From positions 248,001 to 312,000 of the forward strand of contig NZ_CABPRV010000004.1 in NCBI RefSeq assembly GCF_902459735.1: a stretch of 64,000 nucleotides of DNA, in the 5' to 3' direction. Both the position numbers and the translations under genes were made by a program. The notes under the pieces were generated by a model. That model searched no databases and was not told the origin of the DNA. It worked only from the letters and a program-made list of their open reading frames with translations. Every line of letters starts with the position of its first letter. Position 1 is the first letter of the stretch. The stretch is from Pandoraea capi. Lineage in GTDB: Bacteria; Pseudomonadota; Gammaproteobacteria; Burkholderiales; Burkholderiaceae. Positions 53,357 to 62,475 of this stretch are shown one piece after another.

Positions 53357-54211
53357 CTAGAGCGCCGAGAGGAACGCTTGCACCTCGGCGTCGAATGCCG
53401 CCGGATGCGTGAGATTCATGAGATGACCCGCGCCGGGCAGACAGACGTAACGTGCGTCGGGAATGGCCTCGGCCATGCGTGCCATCACCTTCGGCGGTGC
53501 GTTGTTGTCGTGCTCACCGGCAATGAGCAGCACCGGCACGGACAGACGCGTCAGCGCGGCACGCTGCTCGAAGCCGACGAGCGCCTGCAATGCCGCACGG
53601 TAGGCGTCGGGCGTGAGTGCGCCCATGGCATCGACGGCCAGCGCCTGCGCCTGTTCACGGGTGACGTCGTCGGGCTCGCCCAGCATGCCCGGCACGATCG
53701 CCTGCGCCATCTCGCGCAGGGTCTTGCCCGCATCGAGCGGCGCGGTGCGTTGGCGCACGAATTCGCGCTGAAAATCGCCGTCCGGCTTGCCGAACGCGGG
53801 CGATGTGCCACACAGCACGAGGCCCGCAATATCGTGGGTGAAGGGCTCGCCGCGTGACATCAATTCCTGCACGACCATGCCGCCCATGCTGTGACCGACG
53901 AGCACGAACCGCGAAGCGCCGAGCGACGTCAGACGGTCGAGCAACGCGCGCAGGCTGTCGGCGAGCGCCGCCATCGTCGGCGCGGCGGGCATGGCGCTTT
54001 CGCCGTACCCCGGCATGTCCCAGGCCACCACGCGATAGCCCGCCGCGACGAACGTCGCGAACTGAGCGGGCCAGACATCACGATTGCCGCCGATGCCGTG
54101 CAGCAGCACGAGCGTGAGCGGACCCTCGCCCGCAACACGATAGGTTGGACAGGCCGGACCGTCAGGCTGACCGGACTGCGTGGATGATGTTGGCGGAACG
54201 GGCGTCGTCAT
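53357..54211 (-). CDS. Alpha/beta hydrolase
   Basis: Hydrolase of 284 residues. The oxyanion-hole motif is LLHGIGGNRDVW, the nucleophile S108 lies in VGHSMGG, and the acid and base are D235 (GEHDNNAP) and H263 (GAGHLMNL). The sequence looks closest to enol-lactone or ring-fission-product hydrolases. In the nicotinate pathway an alpha/beta hydrolase (NicD) removes formate from the product of NicX, and a similar job would fit here. Its ATG overlaps the NicX-like gene stop as ATGA, which fixes the start and couples the two. Confidence 0.8.
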   Translation of the reverse strand: MTTPVPPTSSTQSGQPDGPACPTYRVAGEGPLTLVLLHGIGGNRDVWPAQFATFVAAGYRVVAWDMPGYGESAMPAAPTMAALADSLRALLDRLTSLGASRFVLVGHSMGGMVVQELMSRGEPFTHDIAGLVLCGTSPAFGKPDGDFQREFVRQRTAPLDAGKTLREMAQAIVPGMLGEPDDVTREQAQALAVDAMGALTPDAYRAALQALVGFEQRAALTRLSVPVLLIAGEHDNNAPPKVMARMAEAIPDARYVCLPGAGHLMNLTHPAAFDAEVQAFLSAL

Positions 54212-55254
54212 GCGAACTCGCCTTGCAGTTCGCCGTCGCGCACGACGACGTCGCCATCGAGCGAGATCGTGCATTTGCGCAGCGGCAGATCGAAGTGGCC
54301 CAGCGTGTGGCGACCGGCGACTTCGTTGGCCCCCGTCGAATAGAGGAAGTTGCCTGCGAAGGCGCGCTGCTCCGTACCGTTGCAGTCGCGCTTGTCGTAG
54401 CAGGCGAGCGCATCCCAGCGCGCGCGCTGGTTCAGACCGAAGCCGACGTGCGAGACGGCGTACGCCTCGCGATCGCCCCAGGCGGCAAAGTAGTCGCGCA
54501 TGAGATCGACGTCGACGCCCTCGCCGTCGATGGCGACGACATAATCGTCCTCGACGGTGAGCGCAATGCGATCGCGCAAATACTGTTTGAAGGTGAGGTT
54601 GATGTCGCCCGGCGCGAGCACGAGCTGGCCGCTCACGCTGTGCGCGGCGGGGAAGGCCAGCGCCAGTCCGCCGGGCCAGTGCGCGACCTGCCCGGGCTTG
54701 GCACACCAGCCCCACACGCCGCCTACGCGCGCGTCGCGAAGTCCGATGCGCAGATCGGTACCGGCGGCAGACGTCACATGCATCTGTGCTGCACTGCGCA
54801 AGCGCTTGATCGCGGCACGCACCTTCGGCTCCAGCGCCGGGTCGGTCGCGCAGCGCTCCAGAATCTCGGGATGTTCGTTGGAGACCATCAGCACGCGCGC
54901 GCCGCCGCCCAGGATGTCGGGCAATTCGGGGGCATGCAGCAAGCCTTCGACTGTGCAGTCGACAACGAGGGTCGCAGCCTTGAGGGCCGCCACGACGGGG
55001 GCGAGTTGCCCCAGGGCGTCGCTCGCGCCGGTCGAGCGCACGGGCACCGGTGCAGACACGCGCGGGCTGGGCACGACCAGCCGGAATGGCCTTGCGCCAA
55101 GCGACTCGGCGGCCAGTTGCGCTAATTCCACGTTGACAGGCCGGGATTGGGTTTCAGCTACAATCGCCACCACGTCACCGGGTCGTATGTCGCAGCGCCG
55201 CAAAGTCTCGGCAAATACGTCGATCCACTTATGCTCGATTCGCTCGATCAGCAT
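54208..55254 (-). CDS. NicX-like enzyme (2,5-dihydroxypyridine 5,6-dioxygenase family)
   Basis: Protein of 348 residues, the same size as NicX of Pseudomonas putida (about 350). The family pattern is clear: HVTSAAGTDLRIGLRDARVGG, GDINLTFKQYLRDRIALTVED, SHVGFGLNQRARWDAL and GHFDLPLRKCTISLDG. The expected iron ligands are kept as H269, H320 and D322, close in number to those I recall for NicX (H265, H318, D320). NicX cleaves a dihydroxylated pyridine ring to N-formylmaleamate. Here the substrate may differ, since no nicC, nicE or nicF lies nearby. First gene of its operon, with AGGAGACG before the ATG. Confidence 0.78.
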   Translation of the reverse strand: MLIERIEHKWIDVFAETLRRCDIRPGDVVAIVAETQSRPVNVELAQLAAESLGARPFRLVVPSPRVSAPVPVRSTGASDALGQLAPVVAALKAATLVVDCTVEGLLHAPELPDILGGGARVLMVSNEHPEILERCATDPALEPKVRAAIKRLRSAAQMHVTSAAGTDLRIGLRDARVGGVWGWCAKPGQVAHWPGGLALAFPAAHSVSGQLVLAPGDINLTFKQYLRDRIALTVEDDYVVAIDGEGVDVDLMRDYFAAWGDREAYAVSHVGFGLNQRARWDALACYDKRDCNGTEQRAFAGNFLYSTGANEVAGRHTLGHFDLPLRKCTISLDGDVVVRDGELQGEFA

Positions 55255-55345
55255 ATCGTCTCCTGAGCGCCTGACCTTCTCGCCCCGAAAGGGAGCCATG
55301 TTTGGCCATCACGCGTCTTGTCGATCTGTTGTTCGTGCCATAGTA

Positions 55346-55359
55346 TATGAATATTCATA
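55346..55359. promoter_or_regulatory. Palindrome TATGAATATTCATA, candidate MarR operator
   Basis: A perfect 14-base palindrome in the 136-base gap between the divergent NicX-like and flavin-reductase genes. MarR proteins bind such sites in divergent promoters next to their own gene. Its 12-base core has the same ATGAA-NN-TTCAT form as the palindrome at 42732. Confidence 0.6.
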
Positions 55360-55390
55360 CAAATCAACCCGATCAAATTTACCGGACGCA

Positions 55391-55930
55391 ATGGACGGGA
55401 GTGCAGGGAAAGTGAACGTCAAACACGCCACAGCGCCGGACTTCGACAGCGCGGCTTTTCGCAGTGCGCTCGGTCAATTCGCCACCGGTGTCACCGTCAT
55501 CACCACGCGGGCCGACGATGGCTCGCTCATCGGCATTACCGCCAGTTCGTTCAACTCGGTGTCGCTCACGCCGCCACTCATCTTGTGGAGTCTGGCCACG
55601 CGAGCCGGCAGCATGCCTGTCTTCCGTGAAAACTCGCACTATGCGGTGAATGTGCTGGCGGCCGATCAACTCGACCTGTGCAAGCGCTTCGCCACGATGA
55701 AGGGCGACCGGTTCGCGGGCGTGCCGTACACGCTGTCGGCGTCGGGTACGCCGGTGCTCGACGGCGCGCTCGCCTGGTTCGAATGCCACAACCGCAGCCG
55801 GTACGACGAGGGCGACCATGTCATCTTCGTGGGCGAAGTCGAGCGTTGCGGTGTGCATGAGGAAGTGGCGGATCGCATGCCGCTGATCTTCCACGCTGGC
55901 GGCTTCCACAAGCCGCAGTCGCTGGGCTGA
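55391..55930 (+). CDS. Flavin reductase family protein (HpaC/RutF-like)
   Basis: FMN-binding protein of 179 residues with the flavin-reductase-like domain: FRSALGQFATGVTVITTRADDGSLIGITASSFNSVSLTPPLILWSLA and a C-terminal DHVIFVGEVERCGVHEE. These proteins reduce free flavin with NAD(P)H for a partner monooxygenase. No classic HpaB-type oxygenase is nearby; the likely partner is the ACAD-fold protein at 52063. ATG 55391 is used, but a GTG at 55412 with AGGGA before it is an equally good start. Confidence 0.85.
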   Translation: MDGSAGKVNVKHATAPDFDSAAFRSALGQFATGVTVITTRADDGSLIGITASSFNSVSLTPPLILWSLATRAGSMPVFRENSHYAVNVLAADQLDLCKRFATMKGDRFAGVPYTLSASGTPVLDGALAWFECHNRSRYDEGDHVIFVGEVERCGVHEEVADRMPLIFHAGGFHKPQSLG

Positions 55931-55938
55931 GGCGCGCG

Positions 55939-56385
55939 ATGTCCGTGGCGGGCGCGCCGTTCGTCGACGACTATCTGGCGTATCTGCTCGCCCGCGCGAG
56001 CGCGCTCGTCTCGGACGAATTCCATCGTGAAGTCGCCGCCGCCGGTCTGGGCGTGCTGGAGTGGCGCGTGCTCGCTACGCTCTCCGACGCCCGGGCGCGT
56101 ACCGTCAATCAACTCGCGGACATCGTGCTTGCCAAGCAGCCCACGGTCACCAAGGTCATCGACCGGCTCGAGGCGGCGGGGTATGTCGTGCGGGGTGCGA
56201 GTGCCACCGACAAGCGCCAGTCGCTCGTGTCGCTGACCGAGGCGGGCGTCGTTCACGTCACGCCGCTGCTCGATAGTGCACGCCGTCATGAAGCGCATGT
56301 GCTTGTGCGGTTTGGCGAGACGCAATCGGCGCAGTTGAAGGACTCGCTGCGCGAACTCATCCAGCAGATGACACAGGGCCGGTAG
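55939..56385 (+). CDS. MarR family transcriptional regulator
   Basis: Regulator of 148 residues with the winged helix LGVLEWRVLATLSDARARTVNQLADIVLAKQPTVTKVIDRLEAAGYVVRGASATDKRQSLVSLT. It lies eight bases after the flavin-reductase gene and is divergent from the NicX-like operon. NicR of the nicotinate pathway is also a MarR protein. It probably represses both directions from the palindrome at 55346 and is released by the aromatic substrate or a CoA ester. Confidence 0.87.
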   Translation: MSVAGAPFVDDYLAYLLARASALVSDEFHREVAAAGLGVLEWRVLATLSDARARTVNQLADIVLAKQPTVTKVIDRLEAAGYVVRGASATDKRQSLVSLTEAGVVHVTPLLDSARRHEAHVLVRFGETQSAQLKDSLRELIQQMTQGR

Positions 56386-56516
56386 TCGCAGACGCGATTT
56401 GCCCCAGCGCTCCTACGCTATCCCGCGCCCCTGCCTGAGCGCCCTGTCCGAATTCTGTCGAACTCGCATCGAATTCGATCAATTTCGCGAAAATTAAAAT
56501 AATCCACCGCGAAAAT

Positions 56517-56532
56517 GGCAAAAATGTTTGCC
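56517..56532. promoter_or_regulatory. Inverted repeat before the kyn operon
   Basis: GGCAAA and TTTGCC around AATG, in AT-rich DNA about 100 bases upstream of kynB. A candidate site for the kyn regulator, which is not identified in this window. Confidence 0.4.
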
Positions 56533-56633
56533 AGGTTTCAATCTGACGTTTCGCGCCCTTCGAATACGCAAGCACCTGCGGCAAGGAATTTCCTACACTA
56601 TGTGGGACTTTTCCTTTCACAAAACGCTTGCGC

Positions 56634-57320
56634 ATGAACGCTTCGAACGTTTCGAACGCCTCGGACAAAACCGTCGCACACGCCCAGACTCGCGAGCGTC
56701 GCGTGTGGGATATCAGCGCGCCGCTCTCGGCCAGCACGCCGGTGTGGCCGGGCGACACCCCGTTCACCGAGGAGGCCGTCTGGCAGATCGGCCCGGGCTG
56801 CCCGGTCAATGTGGGGCGCATCACGTTGTCGCCGCACACCGGCGCCCATGCCGACGCCCCACGTCACTACGACGATGCCGGTGCGTTCATCGGGGAAGTC
56901 GATCTTCAGACGTATCTGGGGCCGTGCCGGGTGATTCACTGCCTCGGCGCCGCGCCGGTCGTCACGCCCGAGATGGTCGAAGCGCACCTGAAGGATGTGC
57001 CGTCGCGCGTGCTGCTGCGCACCTATGCGCACGCCCCCGTCGCGCAGTGGGATAGCGCCTTCTGCGCGGTTGCGCCCGAGACCATCGATCTGCTTGCCTC
57101 GCACGGCGTGAAGCTCGTGGGCATCGATACGCCGTCGCTCGATCCGCAGGAGAGCAAGACGATGGACGCGCACCACCGCATTCGCGCGCATCGCATGGCG
57201 ATTCTCGAAGGGCTGGTGCTCGACGCCATCGAGCCTGCCGATTACGAACTCATTGCCCTGCCGCTCAAGTTCATGCGACTCGACGCCAGCCCGGTTCGCG
57301 CCGTGCTGCGTTCGCTCTGA
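56634..57320 (+). CDS. kynB: Kynurenine formamidase
   Basis: Metal-dependent cyclase-family hydrolase of 228 residues that removes formate from N-formylkynurenine. The metal site [12 protein letters not shown] is present, with [21 protein letters not shown] at the N-terminus and [21 protein letters not shown] later. ATG 56634 gives a leader of about 25 residues longer than usual (Asn/Ser/Thr-rich); a later start is possible. It begins the kynB-kynU-kynA operon. Confidence 0.92.
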   Translation: MNASNVSNASDKTVAHAQTRERRVWDISAPLSASTPVWPGDTPFTEEAVWQIGPGCPVNVGRITLSPHTGAHADAPRHYDDAGAFIGEVDLQTYLGPCRVIHCLGAAPVVTPEMVEAHLKDVPSRVLLRTYAHAPVAQWDSAFCAVAPETIDLLASHGVKLVGIDTPSLDPQESKTMDAHHRIRAHRMAILEGLVLDAIEPADYELIALPLKFMRLDASPVRAVLRSL

Positions 57321-57385
57321 GCGTCATCGCACACCGTTTTTTGCTTCGATTGCCTTTACAACATCCACACCTACCAACGCAAACC

Positions 57386-58639
57386 ATGACGTCTTCTCGC
57401 AACGATTGTCTGGCCCTCGACTCGGCCGATCCGCTCGCTCCGCTACGCGCCCAATTCGATCTGCCGCCGGGGGTCATCTATCTCGATGGCAACTCGCTGG
57501 GGGCGCGTCCGATCGCATCGGCCAAGCGTGCCCAGGAAGTGATTACCGCGGAATGGGGCGTGGGTCTCATTCGCAGCTGGAACGAAGCCGACTGGTTCGC
57601 GCTGCCGCGCACGCTGGGTGATGCGCTGGCGCCGATCGTCGGCGCGGGCAAGGGGGAAGTCGTGGTGACGGACACCACGTCGAGCAACCTGTTCAAGGTG
57701 ATGGCCGCGGCGCTCGACGCACAGCGCGCACGCGCGCCGCAGCGCAAGGTCGTCGTCTCCGAGCGCAGCAACTTCCCGACCGATCTGTACATCGTGCAGG
57801 GCCTGACACGTCTGCTCGACGACGGCTACTCGCTGCGTCTGATCGACTCGCCGGACGAACTGCAAAGCGCGCTGGGCGACGACGTCGCCGTGGCCCTGCT
57901 CACGCACGTGAACTACCGCACCGGCGCGATGTACGACATGGCGGCACGTACGGCGCAGATTCATGCGTCCGGCGCGTTGGCGGTGTGGGATCTGTGTCAC
58001 TCGGCAGGTGCCGTGCCGGTCGACCTGAATGGCGCGAACGCGGACTACGCCGTGGGTTGCACGTACAAGTACCTGAACGGCGGCCCGGGCGCGCCTGCGT
58101 TCGTATGGGTCAACAAGAAGCATCAGGACACGTTCTGGCAGCCGCTGTCGGGCTGGTGGGGTCACCGCACGCCGTTCGCGATGACGCCGGAATACACGCC
58201 GGACGACGGCATCGGCCGTTACCTTTGCGGCACGCAGCCGATCGTCTCGCTCTCGCTGGTCCAATGTGGTCTGGACATCTTTGCGCAGACGTCGATGCAG
58301 GCGTTGCGCAGCAAGTCGCTCGCACTCACCGACCTGTTCATCAAGCTGGTGGAGGAGCGTTGCGCCGAATTCCCGTTGACGCTGGTCACGCCGCGCGACC
58401 ATGCGGCGCGTGGGTCGCAGGTGAGCTTCGAGCATCCGGAAGGGTTTGCCGTGATTCAGGCGTTGATTGCGCGGGGCGTCATCGGCGACTACCGCGAGCC
58501 GCGCATCATGCGTTTCGGCATGACGCCGCTGTACACGAGCTTTGCCGACGTCTGGGATTCGGTCGAAATTCTGCGCGACGTGCTGAGCACGGGTTCCTGG
58601 GACAAGCCCGAGTTTCATCGTCGTGGCACGGTGACCTGA
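57386..58639 (+). CDS. kynU: Kynureninase
   Basis: PLP enzyme of 417 residues that cleaves kynurenine to anthranilate and alanine. Features: [13 protein letters not shown] near the start, [31 protein letters not shown], and the PLP lysine in [18 protein letters not shown]. Length is normal. It starts 65 bases after kynB and ends 16 bases before kynA. No anthranilate dioxygenase genes are in the window. Confidence 0.94.
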   Translation: MTSSRNDCLALDSADPLAPLRAQFDLPPGVIYLDGNSLGARPIASAKRAQEVITAEWGVGLIRSWNEADWFALPRTLGDALAPIVGAGKGEVVVTDTTSSNLFKVMAAALDAQRARAPQRKVVVSERSNFPTDLYIVQGLTRLLDDGYSLRLIDSPDELQSALGDDVAVALLTHVNYRTGAMYDMAARTAQIHASGALAVWDLCHSAGAVPVDLNGANADYAVGCTYKYLNGGPGAPAFVWVNKKHQDTFWQPLSGWWGHRTPFAMTPEYTPDDGIGRYLCGTQPIVSLSLVQCGLDIFAQTSMQALRSKSLALTDLFIKLVEERCAEFPLTLVTPRDHAARGSQVSFEHPEGFAVIQALIARGVIGDYREPRIMRFGMTPLYTSFADVWDSVEILRDVLSTGSWDKPEFHRRGTVT

Positions 58640-58655
58640 GCGAGGAGCAGTCAGC

Positions 58656-59642
58656 ATGAGCAAGACTTCCCCCACGTCTCACGTACCGACCGGCGAAGAC
58701 GGTTCGCCGTCGTCGGCTCAGGCATCGTCGGGTGGTTGCCCGTTCGGGCATCGGAGCGACGAGAGCTACGAGACGGCCGGTGCGCCGAAGACCGAGGCAC
58801 CGGCATCGACGTCGGCGAACGCCAACGCGTGGCACGACGCCCAGCTCGATTTCTCGAAGAGCATGAGCTACGGCGACTACCTGTCGCTCGATCCGATTCT
58901 GAATGCGCAGCATCCGCGCTCGACCGATCACAACGAGATGCTGTTCATCATTCAGCATCAGACGAGCGAGTTGTGGATGAAGCTCGCGCTGTATGAGTTG
59001 CAGGCAGCGCGCACAGCGGTGCATAACGACGAACTGCCGCCGGCGTTCAAGATGCTCGCGCGCGTGTCGCGCATTCTCGAGCAACTGGTGCAGGCGTGGA
59101 GCGTGCTCGCGACGATGACGCCGTCGGAGTATTCGTCGATGCGTCCGTCGCTGGGCAGCTCATCGGGCTTCCAGTCGTATCAGTACCGCATTCTGGAGTT
59201 CATGCTGGGCAACAAGAATGTGGCGATGCTCCAGCCGCATTCGCATCGTCCCGATCTGTTCCAGCAGGTCGAGGCGGCCCTCAAGGCGCCGTCGTTCTAC
59301 GATGAAGTGGTGCGCTTGCTCGCGCGTCGCGGATTTGCGATTGCGCCGGAGCGGCTGGATCGCGACTGGACGAAGCCGACGCCGCACGACAAGACCGTCG
59401 AAGCGGCTTGGCTGGAGGTGTATCGCAACCCCTCGCAGCATTGGGAACTCTACGAGATGGCCGAAGAACTGGTCGATCTCGAAGACGCGTTCCGTCAATG
59501 GCGCTTCCGTCACGTGACAACCGTCGAGCGCATCATCGGCTTCAAGCAAGGGACCGGCGGCACCAACGGCGCGCCCTATCTGCGCAAGATGCTCGATGTC
59601 GTGCTGTTCCCTGAGTTGTGGCACGTGCGGACGTTGTTGTGA
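58656..59642 (+). CDS. kynA: Tryptophan 2,3-dioxygenase
   Basis: Haem enzyme of 328 residues that opens the indole ring of tryptophan. The family core runs from [40 protein letters not shown] to [11 protein letters not shown], with [18 protein letters not shown] in the middle. An N-terminal extension of about 65 residues is Ser/Ala-rich and contains C28-P29-F30-G-H32, which resembles a haem-regulatory motif. A GAGGAG site precedes ATG 58656. Last gene of the operon; a hairpin follows. Confidence 0.94.
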   Translation: MSKTSPTSHVPTGEDGSPSSAQASSGGCPFGHRSDESYETAGAPKTEAPASTSANANAWHDAQLDFSKSMSYGDYLSLDPILNAQHPRSTDHNEMLFIIQHQTSELWMKLALYELQAARTAVHNDELPPAFKMLARVSRILEQLVQAWSVLATMTPSEYSSMRPSLGSSSGFQSYQYRILEFMLGNKNVAMLQPHSHRPDLFQQVEAALKAPSFYDEVVRLLARRGFAIAPERLDRDWTKPTPHDKTVEAAWLEVYRNPSQHWELYEMAEELVDLEDAFRQWRFRHVTTVERIIGFKQGTGGTNGAPYLRKMLDVVLFPELWHVRTLL

Positions 59643-59656
59643 TTTGGACCTTCACG

Positions 59657-59788
59657 TAGAGACGGTTTTCGCCGTCTCTTATGCCCGGGGCTGCGGCGCT
59701 GAGTGTTTCGGCATTTTGCGGTCCGCCGATGTAACCCATCTTATAGAGACGGCCCTCACCCTCTCCTCTGCCCGGGGCTGCGGCGCTT
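59657..59788. repeat. Two copies of a 45-base element with hairpin after kynA
   Basis: The block beginning TAGAGACGG and ending GCCCGGGGCTGCGGCGCT occurs at 59657-59701 and again at 59744-59788, with identical ends and a diverged middle. The first copy forms the stem GAGACGG / CCGTCTC (59659-59678) and may end kyn transcription. The rest of the 362-base gap to 60005 holds no gene I can support. Confidence 0.7.
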
Positions 59789-60004
59789 GCCCGGCCCCTG
59801 ACTCCGCTCCAATGCTCGTTAAGTCGCTACGTCAGGGGCCGGACAATCACCGCCATCGAATGCCCTATGCGTTGCCGCCCGCAGTGCGCTCGGTGTCGTC
59901 GCATCGACGACGGTTGCGAATCGGGTTGGGGGTCGCTCGCAGCGCGACTTAAAACGATGTCGGAGTGCTGCGGGCGACCCCCAAGCCGATTGACCACCGA
60001 CCGC

Positions 60005-60853
60005 TTAAGCGTTTCCGCTGAGCCGAGCGGCCAACTGTTTCAACCGGGGTCCGATCTCCTCGCGAAAAACCGCATCGGGAATCGACGACGACGGCCCGCT
60101 GCAACTGATCGCGAGCCACCGGTTTTGCCGCACGTCGCGCAACGGCACCGCAACGGCATTCACCCCCTCATGCCAGTCGCGGAACGAGTAACAACACCCC
60201 TCCCGCTTGTACGATTCGACGCCCTTGCCGACCCCGGCCTGCAACGCCTCCCACCCCATATTGCGCAGTGCCGCCGGATTCGCGTCGTAGGCGTCATGCA
60301 AGTCGGAGAGCATCGTCTCGCGCTCAGTCGGCGTCATGGCCGCGAGATAGACGCGCCCCATCGAACTCGTCAGCATCGACAGACGCGACCCCGCAGTCAA
60401 ACCCAGCGTGAGATGCGCCGAGTCGCTACGAATCGTCTCGAGATACATCATGTCGAGGCCTTCGCGACAACCGAGTGAAATCGAGCAGCCCATTTCCTTG
60501 GCCAACGCCCGCATGTGCGGACGCGCCAGCGTGAGCATGTCGGTACCGTTGAGGAATGCGTAACCGAGGGCCAGCACGCCTGCGTCCAGCGCGTATTTGC
60601 CCAGTTCGGCGTCGTAACGCAGATAGCCGAGTTCGGTCAGCGTGTACGCCAGGCGGCTGACGGTCGCCTTGGGCAAACCCGTGCGGGCGGCAAAGTCGCG
60701 GTTGCCGAGTAACACGTCGTCGGGCCCGAAGGCCCGCAACAACTCCAGTCCCCGCGCGAGCGCCGTCACGAATTTGCGCTCGTCATGCGACGGCGGCACA
60801 CCATGCGCCGGGGCACCGGCAAAGGCAGATAGGGAAGTTTTGATCACAGCCAT
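60005..60853 (-). CDS. IclR family transcriptional regulator
   Basis: Regulator of 282 residues: winged helix [51 protein letters not shown], and effector domain from about residue 100 ([45 protein letters not shown]). The architecture is that of PcaR/PobR-like regulators of aromatic or organic-acid catabolism. It diverges from the glutaryl-CoA dehydrogenase gene and probably controls it through the palindrome at 60961. Confidence 0.87.
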   Translation of the reverse strand: MAVIKTSLSAFAGAPAHGVPPSHDERKFVTALARGLELLRAFGPDDVLLGNRDFAARTGLPKATVSRLAYTLTELGYLRYDAELGKYALDAGVLALGYAFLNGTDMLTLARPHMRALAKEMGCSISLGCREGLDMMYLETIRSDSAHLTLGLTAGSRLSMLTSSMGRVYLAAMTPTERETMLSDLHDAYDANPAALRNMGWEALQAGVGKGVESYKREGCCYSFRDWHEGVNAVAVPLRDVRQNRWLAISCSGPSSSIPDAVFREEIGPRLKQLAARLSGNA

Positions 60854-60960
60854 GGCGCACTCCGCTCCCAGTCATCATCAACAGCTTCGGCCAGCGCACG
60901 CACTGGCCGTTGCCGGGCAAAAAACTTTAGTGTTAAACTAACTTCGATTTCAGAACATTG

Positions 60961-60975
60961 TTCCGCATTGCGGAA
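60961..60975. promoter_or_regulatory. Palindrome TTCCGCA-T-TGCGGAA, candidate IclR operator
   Basis: Perfect seven-base arms around one base, 32 bases before the gcdH start. IclR-family operators often have the form TTCCG-CGGAA. A second, looser dyad TTAGT-ACTAA lies near 60926-60940 in the same divergent promoter region. Confidence 0.6.
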
Positions 60976-61006
60976 CTTCCGTCAAGTTGAATGGAGGAGA
61001 AGGGCC

Positions 61007-62200
61007 ATGGCAGGCAATGCACAGTTTCATTGGGAAGATCCGCTGTTGCTCGACGCGCAGCTCACCACCGACGAGCGCATGATCCGCGATGCTGCGGCCG
61101 CCTATGCAAACGACAAGCTCGCGCCGCGCGTGCTCGAAGCGTTTCGTCATGAGCGCACCGACGCTGCGATCTTCCGCGAGATGGGCGAAATCGGTCTGCT
61201 CGGCCCGACGATTCCGGAACAGTACGGTGGCCCCGGTCTGAACTATGTGGCTTACGGTCTGATCGCGCGTGAAGTGGAGCGCGTGGACTCGGGCTATCGC
61301 TCGATGATGTCGGTGCAGTCGTCGCTGGTGATGGTGCCCATCTACGAATTTGGCAGCGAAGCGCAGAAGCAGAAGTATTTGCCGAAGCTCGCGAGCGGTG
61401 AGTGGATCGGCTGCTTCGGTCTGACCGAACCGAACCACGGATCGGATCCCGCCGGCATGACGACGCGTGCCAAGAAGGTCGCCGGCGGCTACGAGCTGAG
61501 CGGCGGCAAGATGTGGATCACGAACTCGCCGATCGCCGATGTCTTCGTCGTGTGGGGCAAGCTCGCCGACGAAAACGGCGAGGAGAAGATCCGCGGCTTC
61601 ATCCTCGAGAAGGGCTGGAAGGGTCTGTCGGCACCGGCGATTCACGGCAAGGTCGGCCTGCGGGCATCGATCACCGGCGAGATCGTGATGGATCAGGTCT
61701 TCGTGCCGGAAGAGAATCTGATGCCGGGCGTCTCCGGTCTGAAAGGTCCGTTCACGTGCCTGAACTCGGCGCGCTACGGTATCGCATGGGGCGCACTGGG
61801 CGCCGCTGAATTCTGCTGGCACATGGCGCGTCAATATGTGCTCGACCGCCAGCAGTTCGGTCGCCCGCTCGCCGCCAATCAGTTGATTCAGAAGAAACTG
61901 GCCGACATGCAGACGGAAATCACGCTGGGCCTGCAAGGTTGCCTGCGTCTGGGCCGCATGAAGGACGAAGGCACGGCAGCCGTCGAAATCACGTCGATCA
62001 TGAAGCGCAATTCGTGCGGCAAGGCACTCGATGTCGCCCGCCTCGCCCGCGACATGCTCGGCGGTAACGGTATCTCGGACGAATTCGGTATCGCCCGCCA
62101 TCTCGTGAACCTCGAAGTGGTCAACACCTACGAAGGCACGCACGACATCCACGCGCTGATTCTCGGCCGTGCACAGACGGGCATTCAGGCGTTCTTCTGA
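61007..62200 (+). CDS. gcdH: Glutaryl-CoA dehydrogenase
   Basis: FAD enzyme of 397 residues that oxidises and decarboxylates glutaryl-CoA to crotonyl-CoA in lysine, tryptophan and dicarboxylate catabolism. GcdH-type features are [56 protein letters not shown] and the catalytic Glu in [24 protein letters not shown] site precedes ATG 61007. It is the only gene of its unit, controlled by the divergent IclR protein. Confidence 0.92.
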   Translation: MAGNAQFHWEDPLLLDAQLTTDERMIRDAAAAYANDKLAPRVLEAFRHERTDAAIFREMGEIGLLGPTIPEQYGGPGLNYVAYGLIAREVERVDSGYRSMMSVQSSLVMVPIYEFGSEAQKQKYLPKLASGEWIGCFGLTEPNHGSDPAGMTTRAKKVAGGYELSGGKMWITNSPIADVFVVWGKLADENGEEKIRGFILEKGWKGLSAPAIHGKVGLRASITGEIVMDQVFVPEENLMPGVSGLKGPFTCLNSARYGIAWGALGAAEFCWHMARQYVLDRQQFGRPLAANQLIQKKLADMQTEITLGLQGCLRLGRMKDEGTAAVEITSIMKRNSCGKALDVARLARDMLGGNGISDEFGIARHLVNLEVVNTYEGTHDIHALILGRAQTGIQAFF

Positions 62201-62432
62201 TCGCGTCGCCCTGCCGGTCGATCGGTCGCCGTCGCCACGATCCGACCGGCGGCGATGATCTCGATGCGCTGAACCGGGCAGACGGCACAAGCAAGGGGCG
62301 GGCTTCCGAGCCTTCCCCGGCGGGTGCCGGAGACATCCGGTTCGATGCATCGCCGGAGTTGTCTGGTACGCGCCGTTCTCGCGCCGCATGCAGCGGGCCG
62401 TCAATCCCACGAGTGACGGCGCGTACCAAACA

Positions 62433-62466
62433 AAATGCCAGCTCATCGAGCTGGCATTTTTTTCAA
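62433..62466. terminator. Terminator after gcdH
   Basis: Stem AATGCCAGCTC / GAGCTGGCATT with a three-base loop and a long T run on the plus strand. A shorter A stretch on the left lets it also act on the convergent peroxiredoxin gene. Confidence 0.9.
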
Positions 62467-62475
62467 CCGGTATAC

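Noticed and set aside
54208-55254. Naming this gene nicX and the cluster a nicotinate pathway
   Set aside because: Family membership and iron ligands are clear, but nicC, nicE and nicF are missing and a CoA ligase is present, so the substrate may differ.
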